DNA from: JAOUEA01 sp963719165
Lineage (GTDB): Bacteria > Actinomycetota > UBA4738 > HRBIN12
DNA length: 64,000 nt
Direction: 5' to 3'
Assembly (NCBI GenBank): GCA_963719165.1
Contig: CAVRAV010000001.1
Span: 1,984,001-2,048,000 of the forward strand
Below are positions 36,005 through 45,346 of this stretch, piece after piece (position 1 is the first letter of the stretch; each line of letters starts with the position of its first letter). The notes beneath the pieces were generated by a model, which saw only the letters and a program-made list of their open reading frames with translations, made no database searches and was not told where the DNA came from. Made by a program: the position numbers and the translations under genes.

Positions 36005-37390
36005 ATGACCCCGTTCCAAGGAACGCCCGTTCGGGCGCGACCGGCGCGCGCACGGCTCGTCCTCATGCTCCCTCCGGCCGCCACCGCGCCCGCCGTGGCC
36101 CTCTCGCTCAGTCATCAGCAACTCGCCCATCCCCTCGAGGCGGCGATCTACGGGGTGGCCATCGTCGGGGCCGCGTTCATGCTCGCGTGGGCGGCCGAGG
36201 TGGCCCAACTCGACATCTCCGCCGGGCTCGCCATCGCGATCCTCGCGCTGATCGCGGTGCTGCCCGAATATGCCGTGGACTTCGTCTTCGCGTCCAAGGG
36301 AGGGGAATCCTTCCAAGCGACCGGACCCGCGTGCCTGCCGCTGAACGGCGGTTCCGAGTCACCCTGCTCGCTGGCCCTGGCGAACATGACCGGCGCGAAC
36401 CGCCTGTTGATCGGGGTGGGATGGACGATGGTCGTGTTCATCGCCTTCCGTCAGCTGCGACGCAAGGGCCGCCTGCCCGTCGGACGGCGGTGGCCCGGGG
36501 TGCGATTGGACCGTGGTCACGCGGTCGAGATCGCCTTCCTGGGCGTGGCAACGATCTACTCAATCACGCTTCCGTTGAAGCATTCGATCACGCTCGTGGA
36601 TGGAGGCGTGCTGGTGGCGATCTTCGTCGCATACACGATCCGCATCTCGCGCGCACCGGCCGGGGAACCGCACCTCGTAGGCCCGCCCGCCTACCTGGGA
36701 ACGCTTCAGCCGTTGAGACGGCGCACGACGATCGTCGCTCAGGCCGTCTTCGCGGCGGCGGTGATCCTGCTCGTGGCCGAGCACTTCGCCGAATCACTCG
36801 TCGCCACGGGGTCCACGCTGGGCATCAGCGAGTTCGTCCTTGTCCAATGGCTGGCTCCGCTCGCCTCTGAGGCACCGGAGTTGCTGGTAGCCGGACTCTA
36901 TGCGTGGCGGCTCAACACGAACGCAGGACTCGGCACCTTGGTGAGCTCCAAGGTGAATCAATGGACGTTGCTGGTGGGCACCCTGCCGTTCGTTTTCGCC
37001 GTCTCATCGGGTGGACTCCACGGCCTCCCCATCGACGACCTCCAGCGCCAGGAGTTGTTCCTCACCGCCGCTCAATCCTTCCTGGCCGTGGCGATGATCG
37101 CCAGTCTGACGCTTTCGCTCCGAGAAGCCGGCGTCCTCTTCGGCTTGTTCTTCGGCCAGTTCATCCTGGGCGCGCTCGTGCCCTCGGGACTGCACGGTGT
37201 TGAACGGGTGGGCATGGGCGTCCTGTACCTGGTGCTCGGTGCCCGGGTCTTCGTGAAGGAGCGCCGGGACATCCCACGCTTGCTGCGCGACGGCTTCCGC
37301 ACGCCGGCGGCGGAGCTGATCCAGGCCGATGGGCCCCCGCCGGCAGAGGCCGAGCCGCCCGGGGGAAGGACCGCGACGCCGCTAGCCTAG
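36005..37390 (+). CDS. CaCA-family exchanger under Mn2+ riboswitch control, probable Mn2+/Ca2+ exporter
   Basis: 461 residues from ATG 36005, which has GGAGG 7 bases upstream. About 11-12 helices. Repeat signatures are LIAVLPEYAVDFVFASKGG with LALANMTGANRLLIG, and APLASEAPELLVAGLYAW with GLGTLVSSKVNQWTLLVG. The LPEY and APEL acidic residues mark the ion-binding centre. The insert FQATGPACLPLNGG between the first alpha-repeat helices is unusual. The yybP-ykoY riboswitch leader is the best clue to function: export of Mn2+ or a similar divalent ion when it is in excess. The C-terminal tail is Pro/Glu-rich. The next gene starts 4 bases after the stop. Confidence 0.82.
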   Translation: MTPFQGTPVRARPARARLVLMLPPAATAPAVALSLSHQQLAHPLEAAIYGVAIVGAAFMLAWAAEVAQLDISAGLAIAILALIAVLPEYAVDFVFASKGGESFQATGPACLPLNGGSESPCSLALANMTGANRLLIGVGWTMVVFIAFRQLRRKGRLPVGRRWPGVRLDRGHAVEIAFLGVATIYSITLPLKHSITLVDGGVLVAIFVAYTIRISRAPAGEPHLVGPPAYLGTLQPLRRRTTIVAQAVFAAAVILLVAEHFAESLVATGSTLGISEFVLVQWLAPLASEAPELLVAGLYAWRLNTNAGLGTLVSSKVNQWTLLVGTLPFVFAVSSGGLHGLPIDDLQRQELFLTAAQSFLAVAMIASLTLSLREAGVLFGLFFGQFILGALVPSGLHGVERVGMGVLYLVLGARVFVKERRDIPRLLRDGFRTPAAELIQADGPPPAEAEPPGGRTATPLA

Positions 37391-37394
37391 GTCA

Positions 37395-39674
37395 GTGGAT
37401 GCCCGAGCCCTCCTCGACACGCTCACGCAGGACGAGCAGGTTGCCCCCTCCCTCGTGAACGTCCGGGATCTGCCCGCTCGCGAGCCCGTCCTGCGGGCGT
37501 TCCCCGCGGACCTGCCCGAGCTCATCACGCAGCGCCTCGGCCTGCTGGGCGTCACCGGCCTCTACCCTCATCAGGCTCGTGGGCTCGAGATCCTGCGTGG
37601 CGAGGGAGACCTCGTCATGGCCACCGGCACGGCGAGCGGCAAGACGCTCGTCTACAACGTCACCTTCGCGGACACGGTGCTCTCGGTGCCCAAAGCCACC
37701 GCGCTCTACCTCTACCCGACGAAGGCGCTCGCACGCGACCAGCTTCGGGCCGTCCGAGCGCTGAAGCTCCCGCAGCTGAGAGCGTCGGTCTACGACGGCG
37801 ACACGCCGAAACCCGAGCGCCCCTTGATCCGCAAGAACGCCAACCTCGTGATGACCAATCCGGACATGCTTCATCTGTCGCTGCTGCCCGATCACGCTCG
37901 CTGGGCCGATTTCCTATTGCGTTTGTCGCTCGTCGTGGTGGACGAGGCGCACGTGTGCCGCGGTGTGTTCGGTTCGCACGTGGCGCTGGTGCTACGGAGG
38001 CTGCGCCGCCTGGTGGCGCACTACGGCGGCGACCCGCGCTGGTGCCTGGCGAGCGCGACCGTGGGCAATCCAGGGGAGCTGGCTGCGCGCCTCGTGGGGA
38101 TCCCGTTCCACGAGGTCACCGAGGACGCCTCCCCTCGAGGGCACAAGCTCTTCGCCCTGTGGAGCCCGCCGATCCTCGATGAAGACACGGGCCGACGCCG
38201 CAGCGCGCTCACGGAGGCGGCGACGCTCGTGGCTCGCCTCGTCGAGCGTGACGTCCGCACGATCGGGTTCACGCGATCCCGGCGGGCGGCCGAGCTGCTG
38301 GCCGGATCCGCGCGGCGCAACGTACACGATGCCCAGAAGCGGGCCCGGATATCGTCCTACCGAGCGGGGTACCTCGCCACCGACCGACGTCGGATCGAAG
38401 GGGCTCTGGCCTCGGGTGAATTGCTCGCCGTAGCCTCGACCAGCGCGTTGGAGCTCGGGATCGACATCGGGACCCTGGACGCGGCGGTCCTGACCGGCTA
38501 CCCGGGGACGCGCGCCTCGTTCTGGCAGCAGGCCGGCCGCGCGGGGCGCCGCAGCGGCGACGCGCTCGCGATCTTGGTGGCCCAGGACGACCCCCTCGAT
38601 CGCTACCTCGTGCACCACCCGGAGGATCTGTTCGACAAGCCGGCAGAGGCGGCCGTGATCGACCCCACCAACCCCTACGTCCTCGAACCGCATCTGCGCT
38701 GCGCCGCGCGTGAGTTCCCCCTGCAAGATCACGAACGTTGGTTCTTTGGAGACGTGGCAGACGTGAGCGCCGCGCTCGACCGGTTGGTGGCTCGAGGGGA
38801 ACTGGCGCGGCGCCGGGAGGCCTGGCACGACAAGGGGAAGGAGCCGCCGCATCGGGTGGTCGACGTGCGGAGCGGAGGCGGGCACGTCTACCGGATCGTC
38901 ATCTCCGGAACCGGCGAACTGTTGGGAACGGCCGACGAGGGACGGGCATTCCAGACGCTGCATCCGGGGGCGGTCTACCTCCACCTGGGCGAGCAGTACC
39001 TGGTGCGGGAGTTGAACCTCGTCGAGCGCGTCGCCGTGGTCCTGCCCGCCGATCCCGACTTCTACACACAAGCACGCGACATCACGGACATCGGCGTGGT
39101 CGCGGCCGAAGAGCGAGGCCGAACCGGGGACGCCGACGCGACGTTCGGCACGGTGCGCGTCACCACGCAGGTCACGTCCTACGTGAAGAAGCTCCTGAGC
39201 ACCAACGAGGTGATCGACGAGCTGCCGCTGCCGCTGCCGCCCCGGCACCTCGAGACCAAGGCGGTGTGGTGGACCATCTCGACGGGCGTGATCGCGCGCG
39301 CCGCCGTGAGTCCGCGCGCTCTGCCGGGCGCGATCCACGCGGCCGAGCACGCGGCGATCGGACTGCTCCCGCTCGTTGCCACGTGTGACCGATGGGACAT
39401 CGGCGGTGTCTCCACGCCGATGCACCAGGACACGGGCATGACCACGATCTTCGTCTACGACGGCTATCCCGGGGGCGCCGGGATCACCGAGCGGGGGTTC
39501 GCCGCGTCGGATCGCTGGTTGCGGGCCACCCTGGAGGCGATCCGCCGATGCCCGTGCGCGCGAGGGTGCCCCTCCTGCGTCCAGTCGCCGAAGTGCGGGA
39601 ACGGGAACGAGCCGTTGGACAAGGCCGGGGCGGTTGCCCTGCTGGGCGCGATCCTCGGCGAGAGCTGGGGATAA
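37395..39674 (+). CDS. MrfA/Hrq1-type DEAD/H helicase with DUF1998 zinc site
   Basis: 759 residues from GTG 37395. Superfamily 2 helicase motifs: Q-region YPHQARGLEI, Walker A MATGTASGKT, DEAH box VVVDEAHVCRG, SATV, and motif VI QQAGRAGRRSGDA. The C-terminal part has the MrfA/DUF1998 four-cysteine site CPCARGCPSCVQSPKCGNGN. MrfA (YprA) of Bacillus unwinds DNA 3'-5' and acts with MrfB in repair of mitomycin-type lesions; no mrfB-like exonuclease gene is adjacent here. It follows the CaCA gene by 4 bases, so may share its mRNA, although functional linkage is doubtful. Confidence 0.9.
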   Translation: MDARALLDTLTQDEQVAPSLVNVRDLPAREPVLRAFPADLPELITQRLGLLGVTGLYPHQARGLEILRGEGDLVMATGTASGKTLVYNVTFADTVLSVPKATALYLYPTKALARDQLRAVRALKLPQLRASVYDGDTPKPERPLIRKNANLVMTNPDMLHLSLLPDHARWADFLLRLSLVVVDEAHVCRGVFGSHVALVLRRLRRLVAHYGGDPRWCLASATVGNPGELAARLVGIPFHEVTEDASPRGHKLFALWSPPILDEDTGRRRSALTEAATLVARLVERDVRTIGFTRSRRAAELLAGSARRNVHDAQKRARISSYRAGYLATDRRRIEGALASGELLAVASTSALELGIDIGTLDAAVLTGYPGTRASFWQQAGRAGRRSGDALAILVAQDDPLDRYLVHHPEDLFDKPAEAAVIDPTNPYVLEPHLRCAAREFPLQDHERWFFGDVADVSAALDRLVARGELARRREAWHDKGKEPPHRVVDVRSGGGHVYRIVISGTGELLGTADEGRAFQTLHPGAVYLHLGEQYLVRELNLVERVAVVLPADPDFYTQARDITDIGVVAAEERGRTGDADATFGTVRVTTQVTSYVKKLLSTNEVIDELPLPLPPRHLETKAVWWTISTGVIARAAVSPRALPGAIHAAEHAAIGLLPLVATCDRWDIGGVSTPMHQDTGMTTIFVYDGYPGGAGITERGFAASDRWLRATLEAIRRCPCARGCPSCVQSPKCGNGNEPLDKAGAVALLGAILGESWG

Positions 39675-39816
39675 GCGACTGGCGGGGATGGCGCCTGCGC
39701 CCGAGGGCCTTCGACCCTCAGCGAACGCCGTATTGCCCCAGGACCCTCCGATGGGCGAGCCTTCGGCGCGAAACGGGCGGTCATGCCCGTGCCGGGACGA
39801 AGGGAACCTCAATCAC

Positions 39817-40266
39817 ATGGTGCGTGTCGTGGTCGCTACGGCTGCCGCCTGGATGACCGTCGGTTTCCTGGCTGCCGCCGCGCTCGTCTGCACCGCCGCG
39901 CTCGCGAGGGCGCACGGGCGTCGATCGGAGCGCCGGAAGGCTGCCGCGCTGACCAGGCGGCTGACCGATCGCCGCCCGGGTCCCGCAGGCCCGCACCACG
40001 CCGCCCCGACCGGGTCGGCCCGCGGAGTCCAGGGGAGACCCGAAACCGAGCTCCGGCACACCTTGGATCACCTCTTCGAGGAGCGGGACGCGCTGCTCGA
40101 GGAGTTCCAGCAGGTGCAGACGCAGATCCACGCAACGAAGCGGCAGGTGGAGCGCCGCCGACGCGTGGTTCCCATGAGCGACGGTGACGCGAACATGGCC
40201 GACGTCATCGTCCTGCGCGACCCGACGGCCCCCGAAGAACGATCCGAGCACGGTCGCTCGTCTTAG
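39817..40266 (+). CDS. Small single-pass membrane protein with coiled coil, unknown function
   Basis: 149 residues from ATG 39817 (AGGGA 11 bases upstream). One N-terminal membrane helix (about 4-30, VVVATAAAWMTVGFLAAAAL), a basic Arg-rich stretch, then a predicted coiled coil at about 78-115 (RHTLDHLFEERDALLEEFQQ...). The tail is polar. I do not recognise a family. The last 4 bases overlap convergently with the flippase gene. The 142 bases before it show only a weak GAGGG...CCCTC hairpin after the helicase gene. Confidence 0.6.
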   Translation: MVRVVVATAAAWMTVGFLAAAALVCTAALARAHGRRSERRKAAALTRRLTDRRPGPAGPHHAAPTGSARGVQGRPETELRHTLDHLFEERDALLEEFQQVQTQIHATKRQVERRRRVVPMSDGDANMADVIVLRDPTAPEERSEHGRSS

Positions 40267-41840
40267 GCGGATGCCCGGGCGCCTCGAAGTCTGCTCCATA
40301 TCCCGATGACGCTCGATCGTTCCTCCGGCGTGAGACCGAAGAGCACCAGCGCGACGTAGTAGACCCCGCCGCCGATCACCCCGGTGGCGACGAAGTCCAC
40401 GGCCCAGTGCGGCCCGTTCGTGAACGCGTGCACGACCAGCATGACGGCGCCGCCGATGACCGTCGGGATCAAGAGCCGCGCGTAGTAGCGGTCGTAGGGC
40501 TGGATCCGCACGAAGCGCCACACCAGCCACAGTCGAAGGGCGTTGGACACGACGAGGGCGCTCGTCTGCGCGATGGCCGCACCCATGGGGCCGAGGTGCG
40601 GGACCAGCGCGATCGCGACCACCAGGTCCAGCATGAACGAGAGGGCGTACACGAGCAGGTCCCACCCGGTGCGGCCCACCATGATGAGGATGAAGCCCGC
40701 CGCGCCCACACTCACGTTCACGATCTGCCCGATCAGCAAGACCCGGAGCCACGAGGTGCCCGCGTCGTACGAGCCGCCGAAGAGGTGCAGCACCGCCGAC
40801 GGGGCGATCATGAAGAGCAGCAGGAGCGGGATCGTGCCGCTCAGCGTCCACCGGGTGATCTGTTTGAACAGGGCGTTCAGCCGGTCTCGCAGCCCGCGTT
40901 CGTAGAGGTCGGCGACGAAGGGGCTGAACATGTAGCTCACGGCGGTCAGGAAGAGCACGAGCGCCTGTGCCACGCGGATCGCCGCCGCATAGACGCTCAG
41001 ATCGGGGCTGTGCGGGTAGAAGTGGGAGAGCACCGCGAGGTCCGTGTAGAACAGGGCCTGGCTGAGCAGCGCGGCGGGGGCGCGGGGGGCCCCGTACTTG
41101 ACGAGCGCCTTCGCCTCGTTGGCCTCGGCGGGCTGGGGGACGAACGGCTTGGTGACGCTGCGCCAGGACCACCAGGCCACGATGCCGGCAACGACCCAGG
41201 ACAGGGTGTAGCCCCACACGGTCACCGCCACGGTCTTGTCTACGAGCGCCCACAGGGCGAGGGTGATGACGATCCAGCCGAGGGACTGCCCGATCCAGTA
41301 CGCGTAGAGCGTGTGGCGCATGATCTTGAGCCCGCGACTGCCGCCGAGGTACACCTGGGCCACCGCCACGAACACGAGGCCGAACGCGGCGGCGACCACC
41401 GATGCGCTCGGCACGTTCACGAGGTCGGCGATGGGCACGGCCGCCATCAAGACGATCGCCGCCACCAGCACGCTCACCGCCGCGGCGATCCCCACCGCGA
41501 TGCGCACGATCGCTCGGGAGCGTCCGGGCTCGCCCTTCCCCGCCTCGATCGCGACCCGGCGCACCGAGGCCATGTCCATCCCGAACCGCGTGGCGGCTCC
41601 CGCTACGAACGCGAACTGCGTCATCAAGGTGATCTGCCCGAACTGGCCCGAGCCCGCCCCGAACGCGCGCGCGATCAGGATGCTCATGCCGAAACTCGCG
41701 ACCACGTAGACGCCGAGACCGACGATGTTCTGGCCGGTCCCGGCGAGGATCGTCTTACGGTCGCGGATCTCGTCGGCGTGATCGGGCAGCGCAGCCTCTT
41801 CGGCCTGCGCGGCGGCGAGCGCTTCTTCAGGGGTTCCCAC
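40263..41840 (-). CDS. Oligosaccharide flippase (MOP/Wzx-MurJ-like)
   Basis: 525 residues, about 14 helices, after a 30-residue acidic cytoplasmic N-terminus. The opening GTGQNIVGLGVYVVASFGMSILIARAFGA... pattern and the repeated TRFGMD, AAIRVAQALVLFLTAVSYMFSPFVADLY and MGAAIAQTSALVVSNALRLW segments are typical of the polysaccharide-transporter branch of the MOP superfamily, which flips lipid-linked sugars. No glycosyltransferase or polymerase gene accompanies it here, so the glycan is unknown. An upstream GC hairpin (41909-41949) lies between it and the secreted-protein gene. Confidence 0.87.
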   Translation of the reverse strand: MGTPEEALAAAQAEEAALPDHADEIRDRKTILAGTGQNIVGLGVYVVASFGMSILIARAFGAGSGQFGQITLMTQFAFVAGAATRFGMDMASVRRVAIEAGKGEPGRSRAIVRIAVGIAAAVSVLVAAIVLMAAVPIADLVNVPSASVVAAAFGLVFVAVAQVYLGGSRGLKIMRHTLYAYWIGQSLGWIVITLALWALVDKTVAVTVWGYTLSWVVAGIVAWWSWRSVTKPFVPQPAEANEAKALVKYGAPRAPAALLSQALFYTDLAVLSHFYPHSPDLSVYAAAIRVAQALVLFLTAVSYMFSPFVADLYERGLRDRLNALFKQITRWTLSGTIPLLLLFMIAPSAVLHLFGGSYDAGTSWLRVLLIGQIVNVSVGAAGFILIMVGRTGWDLLVYALSFMLDLVVAIALVPHLGPMGAAIAQTSALVVSNALRLWLVWRFVRIQPYDRYYARLLIPTVIGGAVMLVVHAFTNGPHWAVDFVATGVIGGGVYYVALVLFGLTPEERSSVIGIWSRLRGARASA

Positions 41841-41908
41841 GGCGGCCCAAGTATCCCCGACGGAACCTCGGGCGACCCTCGATCGAGTCGATCGTCACGA
41901 GGATGGCA

Positions 41909-41949
41909 GACGGGGCGCCCGCCACCCCTTCGATGGTGGGCGCCCCGTC
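41909..41949 (-). terminator. GC-rich hairpin, likely terminator of the secreted-protein gene
   Basis: GACGGGGCGCCC (41909-41920) pairs perfectly with GGGCGCCCCGTC (41938-41949), with an inner ACC/GGT step. It starts about 30 bases past the stop codon at 41978 of the leftward secreted-protein gene and before the flippase start. No T-run follows, so it would be a T-less terminator. Confidence 0.6.
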
Positions 41950-41977
41950 CGGTGCCAGCGTACGTCCTTCGGTCGCG

Positions 41978-42977
41978 CTAGGAGCGGCGGGCCTTGCAGC
42001 CTCGGTCGCGGTTGGACCATTCGCGCTGTGTGAAGTAGAAGTTATGGTTGATTACCTGGTTGTAGGCGTCGCCGTTGGAGGCGTGGCCCAGCACCTTGCC
42101 GTAGTTGCTCACGCACTTGTCCGAGCCCTCGTACCCCGTGCGGTCGAACCAGGCGTTCAGCAGCGGGTCGTTCGTCATCTCTCGATGCTCGTGGCTGATG
42201 GAGTCGAGCGTCCCGTCGACCGGCCCGTTGGGTGCCTGCGGAGTGCCGCAGCCGTTCGGCAGCATGGGCGCGAAAGGGATGTTCGCGTAGATCGTGGGCG
42301 AGGACATCTCGCCGAAGTAGGAGTGATAGGCGCAGTAGTACGTGAACGAGCATGCCTTGCCGTTGCTGCCGAAGCACGACCCGACGCCGTCCGGCGTCAC
42401 CATGAAGAACGCCTGGTCGATGCCCGGCGTCCAGCCGGCGTCGCTCACCACGCGCTTGACCTCACGGCGGAGCTGCTTGTCCGTGAGGCAGATCCTCGAT
42501 CAGCTCGCCCGCCGCGGAGCGGTACTTGGGGCAGCCGTTTGCCGGGAACGGGTTCGTGTCGACGACGGAGCCGCCGGAGGTCTGGTCGTAGTTCGCGTGG
42601 TGTCCCCGGGAGTCCGTGTACTGGTTGAGGACCGAGTACACGTTTGCATGGCCGCCGCTGTCGGCCGCGGTGTCGGTGAAGTACTGGTCGATGACGTCGG
42701 TGTAGGTGGTGGCGTCGAGCTCGTGGCCCGGCGGGGTCCAGTAGATGACGCGGGTGGTGCTCCTCGGCATCACGGGACCCCCGTGATACTTGAGCTTGGG
42801 TCGCTTCTTGGCGACGTGGGCCCACGCCTCGTGCGGCTGCACCTTGAGGACGCCGCCGGGTCCGCCGTGGACCCTCGCTCGGGGCACACGGGCGTTGACC
42901 GTTGCCGAGGCGGTGAACGTCATCGCCACCAATGTCGTGGCCAAGGCGAGCGGTGCCAAGGCGGATCTCAAGCGCAT
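41978..42977 (-). CDS. Secreted PHI-1/EXORDIUM-like protein, frameshifted by one base
   Basis: A signal peptide (MRLRSALAPLALATTLVAMTFTAS region) begins at ATG 42977, with AAAGGGA 7 bases upstream. The first part (YHGGPVMPRSTTRVIYWTPP, TYTDVIDQYFTDTAADSGG, NVYSVLNQYTDSRG) breaks off near 42486-42497. The second part continues in another frame as CLTDKQLRREVKRVV, then YCAYHSYF, SHEHREMTNDPLLNAWFD and a Cys-containing end. Removing one base yields about 332 residues. The pattern resembles phosphate-induced protein 1/EXORDIUM family proteins, with a HEHRE segment that could bind metal. Function in bacteria is unknown. As read, two fragments would result; an assembly indel is likely. Confidence 0.72.
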
Positions 42978-43042
42978 CGGAGTCCCTTTCGAACGGCGGA
43001 GAAGGTTCGCCGAAGATTACCGGACGAACTGCGGCGCGAGCG

Positions 43043-43861
43043 TCAGTCCGTCCGGCGATAGAGCCGGACAGAGATCGTCACGAAGATGGCCAGGATGCCG
43101 ACGTCCCACGCGAGCGACTCCCACACATAGGTGGCCGTGGGGCCTCCGATGGTGAGCGCGCGCACGGCGTTCACCGTCGCCGTTACCGGCTGGTGGTTCG
43201 CGAACGCCTGGAGCCACGTTGGCATGGAGGACGTGGGCACGAACGCCGACGAGGCGAACACCAGCGGCGCGAGCACGGGGAACGCCGCGGCCTGTGCCGT
43301 CTCCGGATCCCCCACGGCCATCCCCAGGGTGGCGAAGACCCAGGACATCGCGTATCCGAAGAGCATGACCAGCAGCGCGCCGGCGATCAACCCGAGGGCG
43401 TTCGTGCCGATCCGCCAGCCCACGAGGAACCCGACGACCATCATGAGGATCACCACGAACACGTTCCGCAGCAGATCCGCGGTCGTGCGGCCCGTGAGGA
43501 CGGCCGAGCGGGCCATGGGCAGCGCGTGGAACCGCTCCATGAGGCCCGTCTTCATGTCGGTCGCGAGGCCGATGGCCGTCGCGATGGCGCCGAACACCAC
43601 GGTCTGCACGAAGATGCCGGGCATCAGGTAGTCCACGTAGGTGACGCCGGGCGGCAGCCCGGTGATGGCGCCGCCGAAGACGTAGCGGAACATGATGACG
43701 AAGACGATCGGCTGGATGGTCGAGAAGACCAGCAGCTGCGGGATGCGCACGTAGGCGATCAGGTTCCGCCGCGCGATCGCGAACGTGTCCCGCAGGACCC
43801 CCATGGGGATGCGGCGTTCACGCGACAGGTCCAAGACGGCGGGGATCGAGCGCGTGGTCAC
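43043..43861 (-). CDS. ABC-2 type transporter permease (DrrB-like)
   Basis: 272 residues from GTG 43861, whose GTGA overlaps the frame-corrected ATPase stop. Six helices of the ABC-2/DrrB family follow a cytoplasmic start (VLRDTFAIARRNLIAYVRIP, with typical FSTIQPIVFVIMF, YVFGGAI, MPGIFVQTVVFG, MERFHALPMARSAVLTGRT). It exports a drug, lipid or peptide together with the adjacent ATPase. The substrate cannot be told; family members give daunorubicin self-resistance or move glycolipids. Confidence 0.9.
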   Translation of the reverse strand: MTTRSIPAVLDLSRERRIPMGVLRDTFAIARRNLIAYVRIPQLLVFSTIQPIVFVIMFRYVFGGAITGLPPGVTYVDYLMPGIFVQTVVFGAIATAIGLATDMKTGLMERFHALPMARSAVLTGRTTADLLRNVFVVILMMVVGFLVGWRIGTNALGLIAGALLVMLFGYAMSWVFATLGMAVGDPETAQAAAFPVLAPLVFASSAFVPTSSMPTWLQAFANHQPVTATVNAVRALTIGGPTATYVWESLAWDVGILAIFVTISVRLYRRTD

Positions 43862-44840
43862 GCTTCACCTCCCCCCGACGGGGACGGTTCGGGGTCCTCG
43901 GCCGCGGGCTCGGCGTGGTGCCCGGTGAGGGTCAGGAACACGTCGTCCAGGCTGGGCTCTCGCACCCCCAGCGTTGCCGGCTCGATGCCGGCGGATCGAA
44001 GCGGCGAAGCACCTCCACCAAGACCCGGGGACCCTGATCCGAGGAGATGCGCACCGTGGCGCCCTCGCGCTCGGACGTCCCGGCGATGCCGTCCAGCAGG
44101 CCGACGGCGTGCGCGGCGGTGGCCTCGTCGCCGAAGCCCAGGTCCACCACGGTGTCCCCCAGCTGCGCCTTCAGGTTGGCGGGGGTGTCATTCGCGATGA
44201 CCTCGCCCCCGTCGACCACGGCGATGCGTGCGGCGAGCTGATCGGCTTCCTCGAGGTACTGGGTCGTGAGGAGCACCGTCGTGCCATCGCCCACGAGCGC
44301 CCTGATGGTGTCCCACAGGGCGTTGCGACTGGACAGGTCGAGGCCCGTCGTGGGCTCGTCGAGGAAGAGCACGGGTGGTTTGGGGACTAGGGCGGCGGCG
44401 ATGTCGAGCCGGCGCCGCATGCCTCCCGAGTAGGTGCGCGCCGGCCGGTCGGCGGCGTGTTCGAGACCGAAGTCGCCGAGCAGCTCCGCCGCGCGGGGAG
44501 CGATGCTGGCGCGCGGCAGCTGACTCAAGACGCCGACCATCTGGAGGTTCTCGCGGCCCGTGAGGTTGGCGTCCACGGCCGCCGCCTGCCCCGCCATGCC
44601 GATCCTGCGTCGCACGGCGTCGGCGTCGCGAACGACGTCGAACCCCAGGACCTCCGCGCGGCCTTCGTCCGGATGGATGATCGTGGACAGGACCCGCACG
44701 GCGGTCGTCTTTCCGGCCCCGTTGGGACCCAGCAGCCCGAAGACCGTGCCCTCGGCGACCTCGAGATCGATCCCGGCGAGGGCCGTCACCTCTCCGAATC
44801 GCTTGGCCAGCTTCTCGACGAAGATCGCCCGCTCGCTCAT
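43858..44840 (-). CDS. ABC transporter ATP-binding protein (DrrA-like), frameshifted near the C-terminus
   Basis: From ATG 44840 (MSERAIFVEKLAKRFG). Walker A is LLGPNGAGKTTA, signature YSGGMRRRLDIAAAL, Walker B VLFLDEPTTGLD, and the H-loop lies in LLTTQYLEEAD. As read the protein ends early at 43932 with a foreign tail after VEVLRRFD. Adding one base near 43988-43994 (CCGCCGGC to CCGGCCGGC on the minus strand) restores the DrrA tail AGIEPATLGVREPSLDDVFL and moves the stop to 43858, exactly overlapping the permease GTG. The nucleotide-binding domain is intact either way. The corrected length of about 327 residues is normal for DrrA. A sequence error is the simplest explanation. Confidence 0.88.
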
Positions 44841-44954
44841 GCGATCGATGATGCTACACAACGCCATGAACGTCCCGCGGTGTCGATATCCGCCTTGGAC
44901 GTTCGTCGTGAGGTAGATGCGCGGACACCGAACGTCCGCACGGGAGGAGGAACG

Positions 44955-45269
44955 ATGACGGACTACGTGTTGCTCTACCAGGGCGGATCGATGCCCGAGA
45001 GCGAGGAGGAGCAGAAGCTAGTCATGGCCGCGTGGGAGGGGTGGTTCACGAGCCTCGGCGCCGCCGTAAAGGACCCCGGGAATCCCTTCGCACCCGCATC
45101 GACGCTGATCGCCGCCGACGGGGCCGTCTCCGACGGGAGCGGCGGCGCCTCGGGCTATTCGATCATCGTGGCCGACTCGCTCGACGAGGCCACCGCGATG
45201 GCCAAGGACTGCCCCGTTCGACAAGGTGGCGCCAGCATCTCGGTGCGCGAGACCTTCGAGGCGATGTAA
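44955..45269 (+). CDS. YCII-related (DGPF-type) small protein
   Basis: 104 residues from ATG 44955, preceded by GGGAGGAGG. It has the ferredoxin-like YCII/DGPF pattern: YVLLYQGGSMPESEEEQKLV, AAWEGWFTSLG, SGYSIIVADSLDEATAMAKDCP and a final VRETFEAM. Proteins like this often sit beside ECF sigma factors or as stand-alone enzymes of unknown activity. It is divergent from the drrA-like gene, with about 114 bases between. No partner gene is evident. Confidence 0.8.
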   Translation: MTDYVLLYQGGSMPESEEEQKLVMAAWEGWFTSLGAAVKDPGNPFAPASTLIAADGAVSDGSGGASGYSIIVADSLDEATAMAKDCPVRQGGASISVRETFEAM

Positions 45270-45346
45270 GGGCGCGGCGTGCGTCGGGGCTCGGGTCGTG
45301 AAGGCCCGGGCCCCGGGGTCGCCGCCCCGCTGCGCCGCCGGATCCG

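Noticed and set aside
34744..36084. Longer form of the first CaCA exchanger starting at 36084
   Set aside because: The extra 98 residues are Arg/Pro-rich and antisense to the riboswitch and to the start of the other exchanger. The membrane domain begins right after ATG 35790.
45270..45346. Possible small gene between the YCII and phosphodiesterase genes
   Set aside because: Only 77 bases, with no ribosome site or start giving a meaningful peptide. It is a convergent gap.
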